64,000 bases of DNA from Granulicella sp. WH15 (GCF_009914315.1 NZ_CP042596.1:1-64000), one strand, 5' to 3'. Positions 1-9,356 are shown, counted from the first letter of the stretch. Program-made: numbers and translations. The notes: generated from the letters alone by a model not told the origin.

Positions 1-1449
1 ATGTCATTTGTCCCTACAGCTCAGGCTGTGTTGAACCATTGGGTCCGCATTCTCGCTGCACTCGAGAAGAAGATCAATCGGCAGTCCTTTGAGACGTGGC
101 TTAAGCCCACGCGCTACTCTCGCACGGTCGGCACGACGCTCTTTGTGCGTATCCCCTCGGCAGAGTTCGAGCACATCGGCGACAAGTACGGCGACCTCAT
201 CGAAGAAGCTATTGAGAACCTCGGGCTCGAGATCGAGACCGTTACCTTTGAGACGCCCCAGCAGGATCCCGCCGCGCCCCGCCTGCGCGAGGATGGCGGC
301 TTTGCGCCGCTGCCCAGCCACAGCGCCAACGCCCCGCGCAACGGCAGCTCCGCCAGCAACACCGGCCCTCTGCGCGGCAACCAGGCCACCCCGCCGCCCG
401 CCGTCGAGCAGGCCCGCTTCGACTGGAACAGCGCCGCCCAGCTCAACCCCCGCTACCAGTTCGACACCTTCGTCATCGGCAGCGGCAACCAGTTCGCCAC
501 CGCGGCAGCCAAGGCGGTCGCCGAGCGGCCCTCGAAGGCCTACAACCCGCTCTTCCTTTACGGCGGCGCCGGTATGGGCAAGACGCACCTGCTCAATGCC
601 ATCGGAGCCGACATCAAGCGCCGGCAGCCTCACGCGCTCGTCAGCTACGTCTCGGGCGAGAAGTTCACCAACGAAATGATCAACTCGCTGCGGTACGACA
701 AGATGACCAGCTTCCGCGACCGCTTCCGCAACGTGGACGTGCTGCTGATCGACGACATCCAGTTCCTCTCGGGCAAGGAGCGTACCCAGGAGGAGTTCTT
801 CTACACCTTCAACACGCTGCACGAGCAGGACAAGCAGATCGTCATCGCCTCGGACCGGCCGCCCAAGGAACTGCCCGACTTTGAAGACCGTCTGCGCTCG
901 CGCTTCGAGTGGGGACTGATCGCCGATATCCAGCCACCGGATCTCGAGACCAAGGTCGCCATCCTGCAACGCAAGGCCGAGATCGAGCAGAGCCAGGTGC
1001 CGCTCGACGTCGCCATGTTCATTGCGTCGAATGTACGGACCAACGTCCGCGAGCTTGAGGGCGCGTTGATCCGCGTCATCGCCTGGTGCTCGCATCACGG
1101 CGTCGAGTGCTCGCTCGCCGTGGCCCAGCAGTGCCTGAAGCAGTTCATCGACAGCCAGGTCCGCAAGATCACCATTGAGGCGATTCAGCGGGCTGTGGCC
1201 GAGCAGTTTGGGATGCGCGTGCCGGAGCTGAAGCAGAAGAACAACTCGCGGCAGATCGTGGTGCCGCGGCAGATTGCGATGTATCTGGCCAAGCAGATGA
1301 CCGAGGCCTCGCTGCCGGAGATCGGACGCCAGTTCGGCGGTAAGCACCACACTACGGTGATGCACTCGATCGCCAAGATCGACGAACAGAGGCGCTCGGA
1401 TAAGGACTTGAACCGCACGATCAATAAGCTGATGGAGACGCTGAACTAG
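1..1449 (+). CDS. dnaA: Chromosomal replication initiator DnaA
   Basis: 482 residues, normal length. DnaA binds DnaA boxes at oriC as an ATP-bound filament, melts the origin and loads the helicase; it also regulates transcription. Seen: an N-terminal helicase-interaction domain (about 1-85), a Pro/Ser/Asn-rich linker (about 86-140), an AAA+ domain with Walker A GGAGMGKTH (188-196) and Walker B VLLIDDIQF (about 242-250), and a C-terminal box-binding domain with the signature GGKHHTTVMHS (about 447-457). The window begins exactly at the ATG, so this is probably base 1 of the deposited chromosome and the promoter lies outside the window. dnaN follows after a 1.36-kb gap that contains the candidate oriC. 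Confidence 0.98.
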   Translation: MSFVPTAQAVLNHWVRILAALEKKINRQSFETWLKPTRYSRTVGTTLFVRIPSAEFEHIGDKYGDLIEEAIENLGLEIETVTFETPQQDPAAPRLREDGGFAPLPSHSANAPRNGSSASNTGPLRGNQATPPPAVEQARFDWNSAAQLNPRYQFDTFVIGSGNQFATAAAKAVAERPSKAYNPLFLYGGAGMGKTHLLNAIGADIKRRQPHALVSYVSGEKFTNEMINSLRYDKMTSFRDRFRNVDVLLIDDIQFLSGKERTQEEFFYTFNTLHEQDKQIVIASDRPPKELPDFEDRLRSRFEWGLIADIQPPDLETKVAILQRKAEIEQSQVPLDVAMFIASNVRTNVRELEGALIRVIAWCSHHGVECSLAVAQQCLKQFIDSQVRKITIEAIQRAVAEQFGMRVPELKQKNNSRQIVVPRQIAMYLAKQMTEASLPEIGRQFGGKHHTTVMHSIAKIDEQRRSDKDLNRTINKLMETLN

Positions 1450-1471
1450 GTTGTTTCTGAATATGAATGAC

Positions 1472-1502
1472 AAAGGCCGCAGCCCAAAAGGTTGCGGCCT
1501 TT
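1472..1502. terminator. Hairpin after dnaA
   Basis: A perfect 10-bp inverted repeat, AAAGGCCGCA and TGCGGCCTTT, with an 11-nt loop, 22 nt after the dnaA stop. The A/T ends could make it work in both directions, although the T run is short. Likely dnaA terminator. Confidence 0.7.
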
Positions 1503-1507
1503 GCGTT

Positions 1508-1571
1508 GTTTACGCGCAGCGTCGAGAACCGCACGAAGTGCCGCCCGCCCGGCGCTAGGGCGCTTTTGCTG
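1508..1571. repeat. Dispersed repeat, module D
   Basis: Contains ACCGCACGAAGTGCCGCCC followed by GCCCGGCGCTAGGGCGCTTTT. Near-identical copies lie at about 13621, 19571, 50561 and 60690, and partial copies elsewhere. It follows the dnaA terminator hairpin directly. Confidence 0.85.
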
Positions 1572-1721
1572 CTGTCCTTATGGCTGAGAAAAGAAAGCAT
1601 ACCTTGGAGTCAACCAGCAACAACACTCTTACGCCGGATATGCTGATAAATCTTCAAATATTGGACTCTTCTTAATTTGTAACAATTAATGTTTCATATA
1701 AGAACAAAAAATGTTACAAAT

Positions 1722-2249
1722 TCAGCCCGGCTCACTAATACAGATAAACATCCGCCGCAACCACCGCTCACTCTTTAGTTGCCCTATCAGTAACTCCGCC
1801 ACATCCGCCCACGAGATTCTCGTCCCACCCCGCGGCAAAGCCTCCCTATCCACTCGGTAACGCCCCTCGCAGGCTCGCTCGTCAGCATTGGCGACATTAC
1901 CACCGTCCGGTCGAGCGACGAGTCCAATGCCCCGCTGACCCCAGTGTGACGATCCGACCACCCCGAACTCACCCATCGCGTCCACAATGGACGGCACTAT
2001 TCGCTCGAGAACACCCGCTCACCTCAGCGACTCGGCACCCAACGCCGAGGGCTACGCGTTCTCCCCATGGATCGTGTCGTAGACCGCTCGCAATGTGAAA
2101 ATGTCGCACCCGATCACGGTCGGGTGGTCCAGGTAGGGAAACTTCACAGGCCTCCGCAGCAGCGCCGTCACCTCGTATTCGGCAGCCAGGCATCGCTCCA
2201 TCAACAGCAAACCCGTAGCATCCGAAGCTCCAAAGAGGGCAACCTTCAT
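1722..2249 (-). pseudogene. Decayed NAD(P)-binding (NmrA/SDR-like) oxidoreductase
   Basis: The intact start reads MKVALFGASDATGLL, a Rossmann glycine motif, followed by EYEVTALLRRP and the acidic VIGCDIF strand typical of NmrA/SDR-a5 proteins. The same frame then meets TAG at 2052-2054 and TGA at 2019-2021 and reopens into recognisable later parts (VPSIVDAMGEFGV, then RISWADVAELLIGQL near the C-terminus). Intact relatives are roughly 210 residues; about 40 to 60 residues between the SSHWG strand and the LVARP strand appear to be missing. Two in-frame stops plus an internal deletion mark a dead gene. It lies between dnaA and the candidate origin. The exact borders are uncertain. Confidence 0.75.
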
Positions 2250-2289
2250 CGCGGCCATCTCCGCGTTGCCGCCTTGCCCAAATAGAGAA

Positions 2290-2600
2290 ACAATCCAAAT
2301 ATCCACAGGGAGCGGTGCAAAGAGTGGAAAAATGGACACTTATATCTGGTTAAGCATTCAATGACTTGGAACCTATTCCCACTTTTTGAACAGGGTTTTC
2401 TACCCGGTTTTTAAAACACCTTGTGGATAAATAGGACATCCTGGGACACTTCCAAAGGTTTCCACCCTGCTTTACCTTCTATTCGAATCCGGTTGTCCAC
2501 ATTTCTAAATCGAGACACGCCATTAAGTCCTTCATTCCAAAAGGCTCTAGCCTTATATCCACATTTCAAACGCAAACGGTTAAGGCTTCTGTTCTTTATT
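2290..2600. other. oriC: Candidate chromosomal origin oriC
   Basis: AT-rich, non-coding, directly upstream of dnaN. It has one perfect DnaA box (TTATCCACA on the minus strand, 2422-2430), TTGTCCACA at 2493-2501 and ATATCCACA at 2299-2307 and 2555-2563, the last three each one mismatch from consensus. An A/T-rich stretch with CCGGTTTTTAAAACACC precedes the perfect box and could be the unwinding element. The position between dnaA and dnaN is the common bacterial arrangement. Boundaries are estimated from the outermost boxes. Confidence 0.7.
2422..2430 (-). promoter_or_regulatory. Consensus DnaA box
   Basis: The plus strand reads TGTGGATAA, a perfect match to TTATCCACA on the minus strand. It is the only perfect box I found between dnaA and dnaN. 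Confidence 0.75.
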
Positions 2601-2807
2601 GCCTTTTCACTGTTATTTCTTAGAAGCGTTCGCGCCCGTCCCTTTGGCATTGGTTTTGGCCGCAAAAGTAAAGTCCCCGCGCCCCACATAACCGGTATCT
2701 TTTGCACAGGCACTTGTATTACCCCAAAAAGGTCCGTGCCCACTAGAATCAAACTCATCCGGTGAATCCGCCGTTGCAAGATCCAAGTTCCTCCTGGAGA
2801 ACTCCCT

Positions 2808-4010
2808 TTGACGACCACGACCACGACCGAGACCCCCGAGACCTCTACCTCCGCATCTGTCCCGACCGGCAACCTCGAAATCACGGTCTCCCGCGCCGAG
2901 CTGCTGCGCGAGCTGACCGCGGCCCAGTCGGTCGTCGAGCGCAAGACCACCATCCCGATCCTGTCGAACTTCCTGTTTGAGACGACGACCGAGGGTGAGG
3001 GCGGCGGTCGCCTGACCATCTCGGCCACGGATCTGGACCAGAGCCTGCGCACGAGCTGCCCGGCCAAGGTGAAGAAGGCCGGTGCCTGCACGATCCCGGC
3101 GCGCAAGCTCTTCGACTACATCAAGCTGCTGCCAGAGGGCGAGATATCCATCAAGCTGATGGACAACCACTGGGTCCAGATCCGCGCGGGCCGCTCGAAC
3201 ACCAAAATGGTGGGCATGGCGCGCGCCAACTTCCCCCAGATCCCCGAGTTTCCGGTCACGGGTGCTTATAAGGTTTCGGTTGCGTCGCTTAAGAACATGA
3301 TCTCGAAGACCATCTTCGCCATCTCGAACGAGGAGAGCCGCTACACACTCAACGGCGCGCTGCTGGTCCTGAAGGCGGAGTCGATGGCTATGGTGGCGAC
3401 CGACGGCCATCGCCTGGCGCACGTGGAGAAGCATGGCGAGGTGCTCGAGGGCATCTCCGGCGAGAAGAAGACGCTGATCCCGCGCAAGGCGCTTGCGGAG
3501 CTGTCGTCGCTGCTGGGCTCGAGCGATGCTGAGACGCTGGACTTCGCCGATGATGAGTCCACACTCTTCTTCCGCGTGGGTGGCCGTGTTCTGACCAGCC
3601 GCAAGCTCACCGGCCAGTTCCCCAACTACGAGGCCGTGCTGCCGCGCGACAACAACAAGTTCGTCATCGTCCGCTCGGAAGACCTGATGGCCTGCATCCA
3701 GCGTGTGGCGCAGTTTGCCGACGAGCGTTCGGGCGCGATCAAGATTCGTCTGGAGCAGAACGAGTTGAAGCTCTCCAGCTCCTCCACCGACTCGGGCGAG
3801 TCCGAGGACTCTATCGAGACGCCGTACAACTACGACGCGCTGGTCGTGGGCTTCAACTCGCAGTACCTGATCGACTTCCTGAAGGCCATCGGCAACACGG
3901 GAGAGGTTCGGCTGGAGTTCAAGGACGCCCAATCGGCTGGCCAGATGCGGCCTGAAGACGGCAACGAAGACGTAAAGTACCGCTACATCCTGATGCCCAT
4001 GCGCATCTGA
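2808..4010 (+). CDS. dnaN: DNA polymerase III subunit beta (sliding clamp)
   Basis: 400 residues. The ring-shaped clamp tethers the replicative polymerase and repair proteins to DNA. The three clamp domains are recognisable (LEITVSRAELLREL, KTTIPILSNFL, ATDGHRLAHVEK, and the C-terminal YILMPMRI that closes the partner pocket). The start is TTG with GGAG at 2795-2798; no ATG, GTG or TTG codon lies between it and the conserved LEITVSR core. The protein therefore begins with an unusual Thr-rich extension of about 20 residues (six consecutive Thr, coded by ACG ACC repeats), probably disordered. It is read away from oriC in the same direction as dnaA. Confidence 0.97.
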   Translation: MTTTTTTETPETSTSASVPTGNLEITVSRAELLRELTAAQSVVERKTTIPILSNFLFETTTEGEGGGRLTISATDLDQSLRTSCPAKVKKAGACTIPARKLFDYIKLLPEGEISIKLMDNHWVQIRAGRSNTKMVGMARANFPQIPEFPVTGAYKVSVASLKNMISKTIFAISNEESRYTLNGALLVLKAESMAMVATDGHRLAHVEKHGEVLEGISGEKKTLIPRKALAELSSLLGSSDAETLDFADDESTLFFRVGGRVLTSRKLTGQFPNYEAVLPRDNNKFVIVRSEDLMACIQRVAQFADERSGAIKIRLEQNELKLSSSSTDSGESEDSIETPYNYDALVVGFNSQYLIDFLKAIGNTGEVRLEFKDAQSAGQMRPEDGNEDVKYRYILMPMRI

Positions 4011-4112
4011 CGATCTGCCATCGAGGCACTACGCCTTCGGCGTGAAACCTTAAAAAACAGCAGCAACGGCAACGGCTCTCGTTACATGCGGGGGCCGTTT
4101 GTTATTGGAGAA

Positions 4113-4175
4113 ACACGCGCTGCGTCCAGAACCGTATGAAGTGTTCTGGAGTGAGGGCGTTTTGCTTTTGTTGCT
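4113..4175. repeat. Diverged module D repeat
   Basis: ACACGCGCTGCGTCCAGAAC, then GTATGAAGTG and GTGAGGGCGTTTTGCTTTTG, resemble the start, middle and end of module D but with many substitutions. It fills the convergent gap between dnaN and the efflux gene. The same gap has a weak hairpin (AACGGC at 4071, GCCGTT at 4094) that may terminate dnaN. Confidence 0.5.
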
Positions 4176-4189
4176 ATGGACTACCCAAA

Positions 4190-5770
4190 TCAGTGAACGG
4201 CCTCGCCCTTGGGCATTCCCTCGCCGGGCTTGTTCTTGCTGAGCAGGAACGCCAGCAGCACCATCAGGCACGACATCCAGGCCAGCATCCGGTAGACGTC
4301 CACGTAGCCCTGCGCGGTGGCCTGCTGGTTCAGTTGCTGATAGATCATCGCCTGCCCCGCCTGTTCGCCCGCCGCGCCGCCGCCCAGATAGCCCTTGAAC
4401 ATCGTCACCGCCTGTTGGAAGGGCTGGCTGCCGAACTGCATGTGGTCGGCCAGTCGGTTCTGGTGGAAGAGCGAGCGGTTGGTGACCAGCGCGCCCGTCA
4501 CCGCGATAAAGATGCTGCCGCCCACGTTGCGCGCGAAGTTGATGAGACCCGAGACCTGGTTCGAGGCCTCGCGCGGCAGCCCCACGTAGGCCGCGTTCGT
4601 GATCGAGATGAAGCAGAACGGGATCGGCACCATCTGCAACACGCGCAGAAACTGCGCCTGGCCGAAGCTCATATCCAGCGTCACGTGAGTGGAGACCCAG
4701 TAGTACGCGCAGGCAAAGGCCGTAAAGCCCAACGCGGCCAGATTACGCGCGGCGAACTTACCCGTCGCTATGCCTGCCAGCGGCATCACGATCACCAGCG
4801 CCACGCCGCCTGCCGTCAGGGCCATGCCCGCGTTGGTGGCGGTGTAGCCCAGCAGTTGTTGCAGGAACTGCGGCTGCAACACGGTCGCGGCGTTCAGGAC
4901 GCCGCCCACCAGCATCATCAGGAAGCAGCAGATGGCGAAGTTCTTGAACTTGAAGAGCTTCAGGTTCATTAGCGGGGCCTTATGCCGCCACTCCCACCAG
5001 ATCAGTCCGATCATGCCCACGACGAACATCACTCCGAAGAACCGGATGAAGCTGGAAGCGAACCAGTCATTCTCCTCGCCCTTGTCCAGCATGATCTGGA
5101 GGCCGCCCATGGCGAGGCTCAGCAGGGTGAGGCCGATGTAGTCCAGCCGCCGCAGGTTGTCGCGGTCGGCCTTGATCCAGGGCGGGTCCTGCACCAGCCG
5201 CTGCGTCAGGATCAGCGCCAGGATGCCGACCGGGATGTTGATGTAGAAGATCCAGCGCCAGGAGTAGTTATCGGTGATCCAGCCGCCCAGCGTGGGCCCG
5301 ATGGAGGGCGCGAGCACGGCGACGAGGCCATACAGCGCGAAGGCCTGGCCGCGCTTCTTCTCCTCGAAGCTGTCGGCCATGATGGCCTGCGCCATGGGTT
5401 GCAGGCCGCCGCCGCCGATGCCCTGGATGACGCGGCAGATGAGCAGGATCGGCAGCGAGGGTGCGATGCCGCAGAGGAAGCTGGCAATCGTGAAGATCAC
5501 GATGCAGGTCATGAAGAAGTTGCGGCGGCCGATGACCGAGGACGCCCATCCGCCCACCGGCAGAATGATGGCATTCGAGACCAGATAGCTGGTCAGGACC
5601 CAGGTTCCCTGGTCTGTGGAGGCACCCAGGTTGCCCGCGATATGCGGTAGCGCGACGTTGGCGATCGAGGTGTCGAGCACCTCCATGAACGCGGCCAGCG
5701 CGACCGTTGCGGCGATCAGCCAGGGATTCGCCTTCGGTCGCCAGTTGCTGTCATGTTCCAGATCGGCCAA
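4190..5770 (-). CDS. DHA2-family MFS multidrug efflux transporter (EmrB/QacA type)
   Basis: 526 residues, as expected for a 14-helix drug:H+ antiporter of the inner membrane. The DHA2 hallmark LDTSIANVALPHIAGNLG occupies the end of helix 1 (about 33-50); motif A-like GRRNFF and the motif C region GPTLGGWITDNYSWRWIFYIN (in parts) follow. In Gram-negative bacteria such pumps usually work with an EmrA-type periplasmic adaptor and a TolC-like channel; neither gene is nearby, so the substrate is unknown. It is downstream of the SRPBCC gene on the same strand with a gap of about 110 nt. Start ATG. Confidence 0.92.
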   Translation of the reverse strand: MADLEHDSNWRPKANPWLIAATVALAAFMEVLDTSIANVALPHIAGNLGASTDQGTWVLTSYLVSNAIILPVGGWASSVIGRRNFFMTCIVIFTIASFLCGIAPSLPILLICRVIQGIGGGGLQPMAQAIMADSFEEKKRGQAFALYGLVAVLAPSIGPTLGGWITDNYSWRWIFYINIPVGILALILTQRLVQDPPWIKADRDNLRRLDYIGLTLLSLAMGGLQIMLDKGEENDWFASSFIRFFGVMFVVGMIGLIWWEWRHKAPLMNLKLFKFKNFAICCFLMMLVGGVLNAATVLQPQFLQQLLGYTATNAGMALTAGGVALVIVMPLAGIATGKFAARNLAALGFTAFACAYYWVSTHVTLDMSFGQAQFLRVLQMVPIPFCFISITNAAYVGLPREASNQVSGLINFARNVGGSIFIAVTGALVTNRSLFHQNRLADHMQFGSQPFQQAVTMFKGYLGGGAAGEQAGQAMIYQQLNQQATAQGYVDVYRMLAWMSCLMVLLAFLLSKNKPGEGMPKGEAVH

Positions 5771-5880
5771 GGTCTCTCCTCGGTGTCCTACGGCATGAGC
5801 TTACCTTGAAGATAACTCAAGCCATAAGACCCCGAGGATAAAAGAAGGGATGCTTGATTCCCGGGTTAAAGTCTGTCGAA

Positions 5881-6426
5881 TCAAGTGAGAATGGCGGTTG
5901 CGGATCGTGCTCCGCCGCTGGGCGCTCCAGCTTCGGCCCGGACCTTCAGGCCCTCCAGCCACATCTGGTGCATCCGCTGCTTGCGTGTGGGCATCAGCAT
6001 CTTGCCCAGACGGACGAGCCAGCCGGTCTGAGTCTCCTCGGTCAGTACGTGCGTCGTGCCGTCTTCCTGCGGGGTCAGGACCCACGCATGATAGGCGTTC
6101 AGGCCGATGCCGTGGCAGTCCCAGCCCAGCCGTGCGGGGGCCTCAAACTCCAGCACCTTGGACGTGATGCGCACGCCGAAGGTGTTCCAGCGGATGCGGC
6201 TGCGGTTGCGCAGGTTGGGGCCGGAGGTGGAGACAAAGTGGATGTGGGCCGCATTGGAGTACCAATCCGGCCAGCTTTCGGCGCGGATCAGCCACGCCCA
6301 GATCGTCTCGGGCGACGCGGCGATGGTGATCTCGTTGTGGCAGAACACGTCGGCCTTCGCCGGAAGGTAGCGTTCGGGCCAGCGAACCTGGGTTGTCTCA
6401 GTCGTTAGCAAATCGGTCCTCTGCAT
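5881..6426 (-). CDS. SRPBCC-family protein (polyketide cyclase/dehydrase-like fold)
   Basis: 181 residues with one START/Bet v1-like domain: the N-terminal strand NEITIAASPETIWAWLIRAESWPDWYSN-type signature (seen at about 30-57) and the C-terminal amphipathic helix RMHQMWLEGLKVRAEAG. The family binds hydrophobic ligands in a cavity; the specific ligand cannot be told. There is no signal peptide. The start ATG has AGGAG about 10 nt upstream. Same strand as the downstream efflux pump, possibly co-transcribed. Confidence 0.85.
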   Translation of the reverse strand: MQRTDLLTTETTQVRWPERYLPAKADVFCHNEITIAASPETIWAWLIRAESWPDWYSNAAHIHFVSTSGPNLRNRSRIRWNTFGVRITSKVLEFEAPARLGWDCHGIGLNAYHAWVLTPQEDGTTHVLTEETQTGWLVRLGKMLMPTRKQRMHQMWLEGLKVRAEAGAPSGGARSATAILT

Positions 6427-6660
6427 ATCTCTTTGTCTCCTGCTTTGGACGTTGGCTGATGTGTCTTCGCCTCAAAAATGTCGGGGCAAACTTGGAATAG
6501 GGGAATAGCGATGCAAACAACGGGTCGAAAGTCCGGTTCCGTTTGAAGGGAGCTGCAGGCTGGTTTTGGAGGCGACGTTGTCTGGCTTGGTCGGTTGAGA
6601 CTGGCAGGAAGTGCCACTCTGGCTGGGTAAATCATACCCCAGATCCTGCTTCGGTCAAGG

Positions 6661-6760
6661 CACTTCGTGCCGTTCTCGGGGTAGGATGGGCGGGATCATC
6701 CGCATAGGGCCTCCCGTTGGTCGGCAGCGAACATTGCTCATTTCGCCCCGAGAACGGTGC
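6661..6760. repeat. Modules D and D' in reverse orientation
   Basis: CACTTCGTGCCGTTCTCGGGG, then GGGCCTCCCGTTGGTCGGCAG, then CCCCGAGAACGGTGCG. The first and last parts are inverted copies and could fold into a large hairpin. The remaining bases of the 6427-6766 gap show no convincing gene. Confidence 0.75.
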
Positions 6761-6766
6761 GAATCG

Positions 6767-9244
6767 CTATTGACGTAGCTCGACTACCGTTGCTCCCTGG
6801 CCTCCCTCGTTGTGGCTTGGCTCGGCGAAGGTCGCGACGTGCGGGTGAGATTTCAGGAACTCGCGCAATGTGCGCCGCAGCACTCCCATTCCCGTCCCGT
6901 GCACGATCCGCACTCGAGGCAGACCGGCCAGAAACGCCCGGTCCAGATACCGTGATACCTCATCCTCCGCCTCAGCCGCTGTGCGCCCGATCACATTAAT
7001 CTCCTGGCTCAGGTAATCCGAGTCGTCCCGCGTCTGAACCGTGACCCCACCTCTGCGCCGCGCGGCCTCGAGCGGTGTTGCCACTCTCACGGTTTCGACC
7101 TCGCCGATATCGCCTCGAGCCACCCGCATCTTCATCTGTCCCATCGAGACCTCGAAGTGCGTGGCGTCGATGATCCGGTCCACACGCGCCTGCCGCCCCA
7201 GCGACTTCAGCGTCACCAGATCGCCGGGTTTGATTGGCTTAGTCTCGTTCTTCAGCGGGTTGGGCGCGGCCTTGGGATCGTTGCGGTCGGCCCCGGTGTT
7301 GTGGGCCAGAACGGTGGAGCTGAACTGCTCGGAGAACTCCCGCCGCAGCGTGGCCATGCGCAGCGCCGATCCGCGTGCGATTTTGGCCGCGACGGTTTTG
7401 TCGTCGATGGCCTTCACCGCGTCCTTCAGTTGGGCGTCGAAGTCCTCTAGCAGCGAGTTCAGCTTGGACTCCAGCTCGCGGGTGCGCTGCTTCTGCTCGT
7501 TGCGGCCCTCGGTTTCGAGCCGCTGCCGCTCCTGGGCCAGCAGCTCCTCGCGCCTCTTCAGGCTCACGCGCTCGGCGGTGGCGGCGGAGATCTGATCGTG
7601 CAACTGGTCGAGGAAGGCCCCGATGTCGGCCTGCTGGGTCGTCATCTGGGAGCGCGCCGCGGCGATGATGCCCGCGTCCATACCGAGCCGCTCGGCGATG
7701 TTGAGTCCGGCGGAGGCTCCGGGAACGCCGAGGCGCAGCTCGTAGGTGGGCGAGAGCGTCTCCTGGTTGAAGCCGACGGCGGCGTTCAGGACGCCCGCGT
7801 GGTTGGCCGCGTAGACCTTCAGCGAGGTCAGGTGGGTGGTGATGCAGGTCCACGCGCGCAGGCCGAGGAAGTGGCTGGCCACGGCGACTGCCAGAGCCGC
7901 GCCCTCTTCGGGGTCGGTGGCCGAGCCGAGCTCATCGAGCAGGACGAGCGAGCCTTCGTCGGCGCGGCGGGCGATGGCATCCACGTTGACCACGTGCGCG
8001 GAGAAGCTGGAGAGGTTGCGCTCAATGGATTGCGCGTCGCCGATGTCGGCGAAGATGCCGGTGAAGAGCGGCAGAATGGCCTCTTCGGCGGGCACGGGCA
8101 GCCCAGCCTGAGCCATCAGGGCCAGCAACCCGGCGGTCTTGAGCGTGACGGTCTTGCCGCCGGTGTTGGGGCCGGAGATGATGAGCTGGCGCGCCGTGGG
8201 TTCGAGCGCGAGAGTGAGGGGCACGGGGCGGGAGCCTTCGCTCCTCATGCGCAGCTCCAGCAGCGGATGGCGGGCGTAGCGCAGGCTCAGCGACTCGCCG
8301 AAGATGGGCCGTGTGCACTCGAGGTCCAGCGCGAACTTGGCGCGGACGAAGTGCGACTCGACCTCGGCCAGGATCTCGGTGCCGACGCCGATGGCGGGCG
8401 AATCGGCGGCCAGGGCGCGGGTCATGGCGACCAGGATGCGGTGAATCTCGGATTGCTCTTCGTCGAGCAGGCGGACCAGCTCGTTGTTTTGCTCGATGGT
8501 CTCGAGCGGCTCCACGAAGACGGTCTGGCCGGAGGACGAAGAGCCGTGGATGACGCCGGGGACGCGGCGCTTGAACTCGGCTTTGATGGGGATGACGAAG
8601 CGTTCGCCGCGCACGGTGATGACGTCGTCCTGCGTGTTTCCCTCCTCGCGCAGGGTGCGGACGGCGCGGCGCAGGCTGGCCTCGATGGCGCGGTGCTGCA
8701 TCTCCATGGCGCGGCGGATACGGCGCAGCTCGGGGCTGGCGTCGTCGGAGAGCGAGCCGTCTGGCTCGATCTTGCCGCGCAGCAGCCGTAGCAGCCCGGC
8801 GAGGTCGTGGTGCAGCAGCGGAGTGGAGAGGCCGGTGATGCCGGAGCCCATCTGGCGCTGGGCGGCCTCCTGTTGCTGAGCGGTGCCGGGCATCAGGACG
8901 TTGCGCCAGGCGGCCACGCGCTCCACCACTTCGAGCAGGTCGCGGATCTCCAGCGCCTCGAGCGCGCTGCCGTCGATGCGGGCCTTGTCGAGCAGGGTCG
9001 CGGGGTCGAAGAGGCCGTGGAAGTCGAAGCTGCCGCCGCGGGCCAGGAAGCCGCGTATCTCGGCCGTGCGGGTCTGCTGGGCGTCGATCCAGCCGAGGTC
9101 GGTGGAGGGCTCGAGGGCGAGCGTCCACTCGCGGCCGAGCGGGCTGACGGCTTTACCGGCGATCTGCCGGCGCAGGCGCGGCCACTCGAGCGCGATGCTG
9201 CTGGAGTCGGCCAGTGGTGCGGGAATGTTGGGGATGAGATTCAT
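6767..9244 (-). CDS. mutS2: MutS2 endonuclease/ATPase
   Basis: 825 residues. MutS2 is a MutS homologue without the mismatch-binding domain; it acts on recombination intermediates or, in some bacteria, rescues collided ribosomes. Seen: core and clamp domains, the ATPase with Walker A GPNTGGKT (about 358-365) and Walker B VLLDELGSATDPEEG, a long coiled coil (about 510-600), a KOW-like segment, and a C-terminal Smr nuclease domain with VRIVHGTGMGVLRR and SHPHVATF. I chose the ATG at 9244 (MNLIPNIPAPL) because the upstream TTG at 9292 has its GAGG only two bases away. Divergent from the zinc-ribbon gene at 9357. Confidence 0.95.
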   Translation of the reverse strand: MNLIPNIPAPLADSSSIALEWPRLRRQIAGKAVSPLGREWTLALEPSTDLGWIDAQQTRTAEIRGFLARGGSFDFHGLFDPATLLDKARIDGSALEALEIRDLLEVVERVAAWRNVLMPGTAQQQEAAQRQMGSGITGLSTPLLHHDLAGLLRLLRGKIEPDGSLSDDASPELRRIRRAMEMQHRAIEASLRRAVRTLREEGNTQDDVITVRGERFVIPIKAEFKRRVPGVIHGSSSSGQTVFVEPLETIEQNNELVRLLDEEQSEIHRILVAMTRALAADSPAIGVGTEILAEVESHFVRAKFALDLECTRPIFGESLSLRYARHPLLELRMRSEGSRPVPLTLALEPTARQLIISGPNTGGKTVTLKTAGLLALMAQAGLPVPAEEAILPLFTGIFADIGDAQSIERNLSSFSAHVVNVDAIARRADEGSLVLLDELGSATDPEEGAALAVAVASHFLGLRAWTCITTHLTSLKVYAANHAGVLNAAVGFNQETLSPTYELRLGVPGASAGLNIAERLGMDAGIIAAARSQMTTQQADIGAFLDQLHDQISAATAERVSLKRREELLAQERQRLETEGRNEQKQRTRELESKLNSLLEDFDAQLKDAVKAIDDKTVAAKIARGSALRMATLRREFSEQFSSTVLAHNTGADRNDPKAAPNPLKNETKPIKPGDLVTLKSLGRQARVDRIIDATHFEVSMGQMKMRVARGDIGEVETVRVATPLEAARRRGGVTVQTRDDSDYLSQEINVIGRTAAEAEDEVSRYLDRAFLAGLPRVRIVHGTGMGVLRRTLREFLKSHPHVATFAEPSHNEGGQGATVVELRQ

Positions 9245-9356
9245 GGTGGCGCCAAGCTCTATCGTACGTGGCGAGAGTGATGTAGGGAACAATTCCTCGG
9301 TACGCTGCGTAACGGAACTCAGCGCGCAGGCACGTCGACGCGCGTGGAGGCTTGGG

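Noticed and set aside
2421..2765. 114-codon frame in the candidate origin
   Set aside because: No ribosome site; it covers DnaA boxes and has random composition.
2613..3932. Long open frame antisense to dnaN
   Set aside because: Mirror of GC-rich codon usage. dnaN is certain on the plus strand.
6405..6635. 76-codon minus-strand frame upstream of the SRPBCC gene
   Set aside because: No ribosome site and low-complexity composition; overlaps the start of a better gene.
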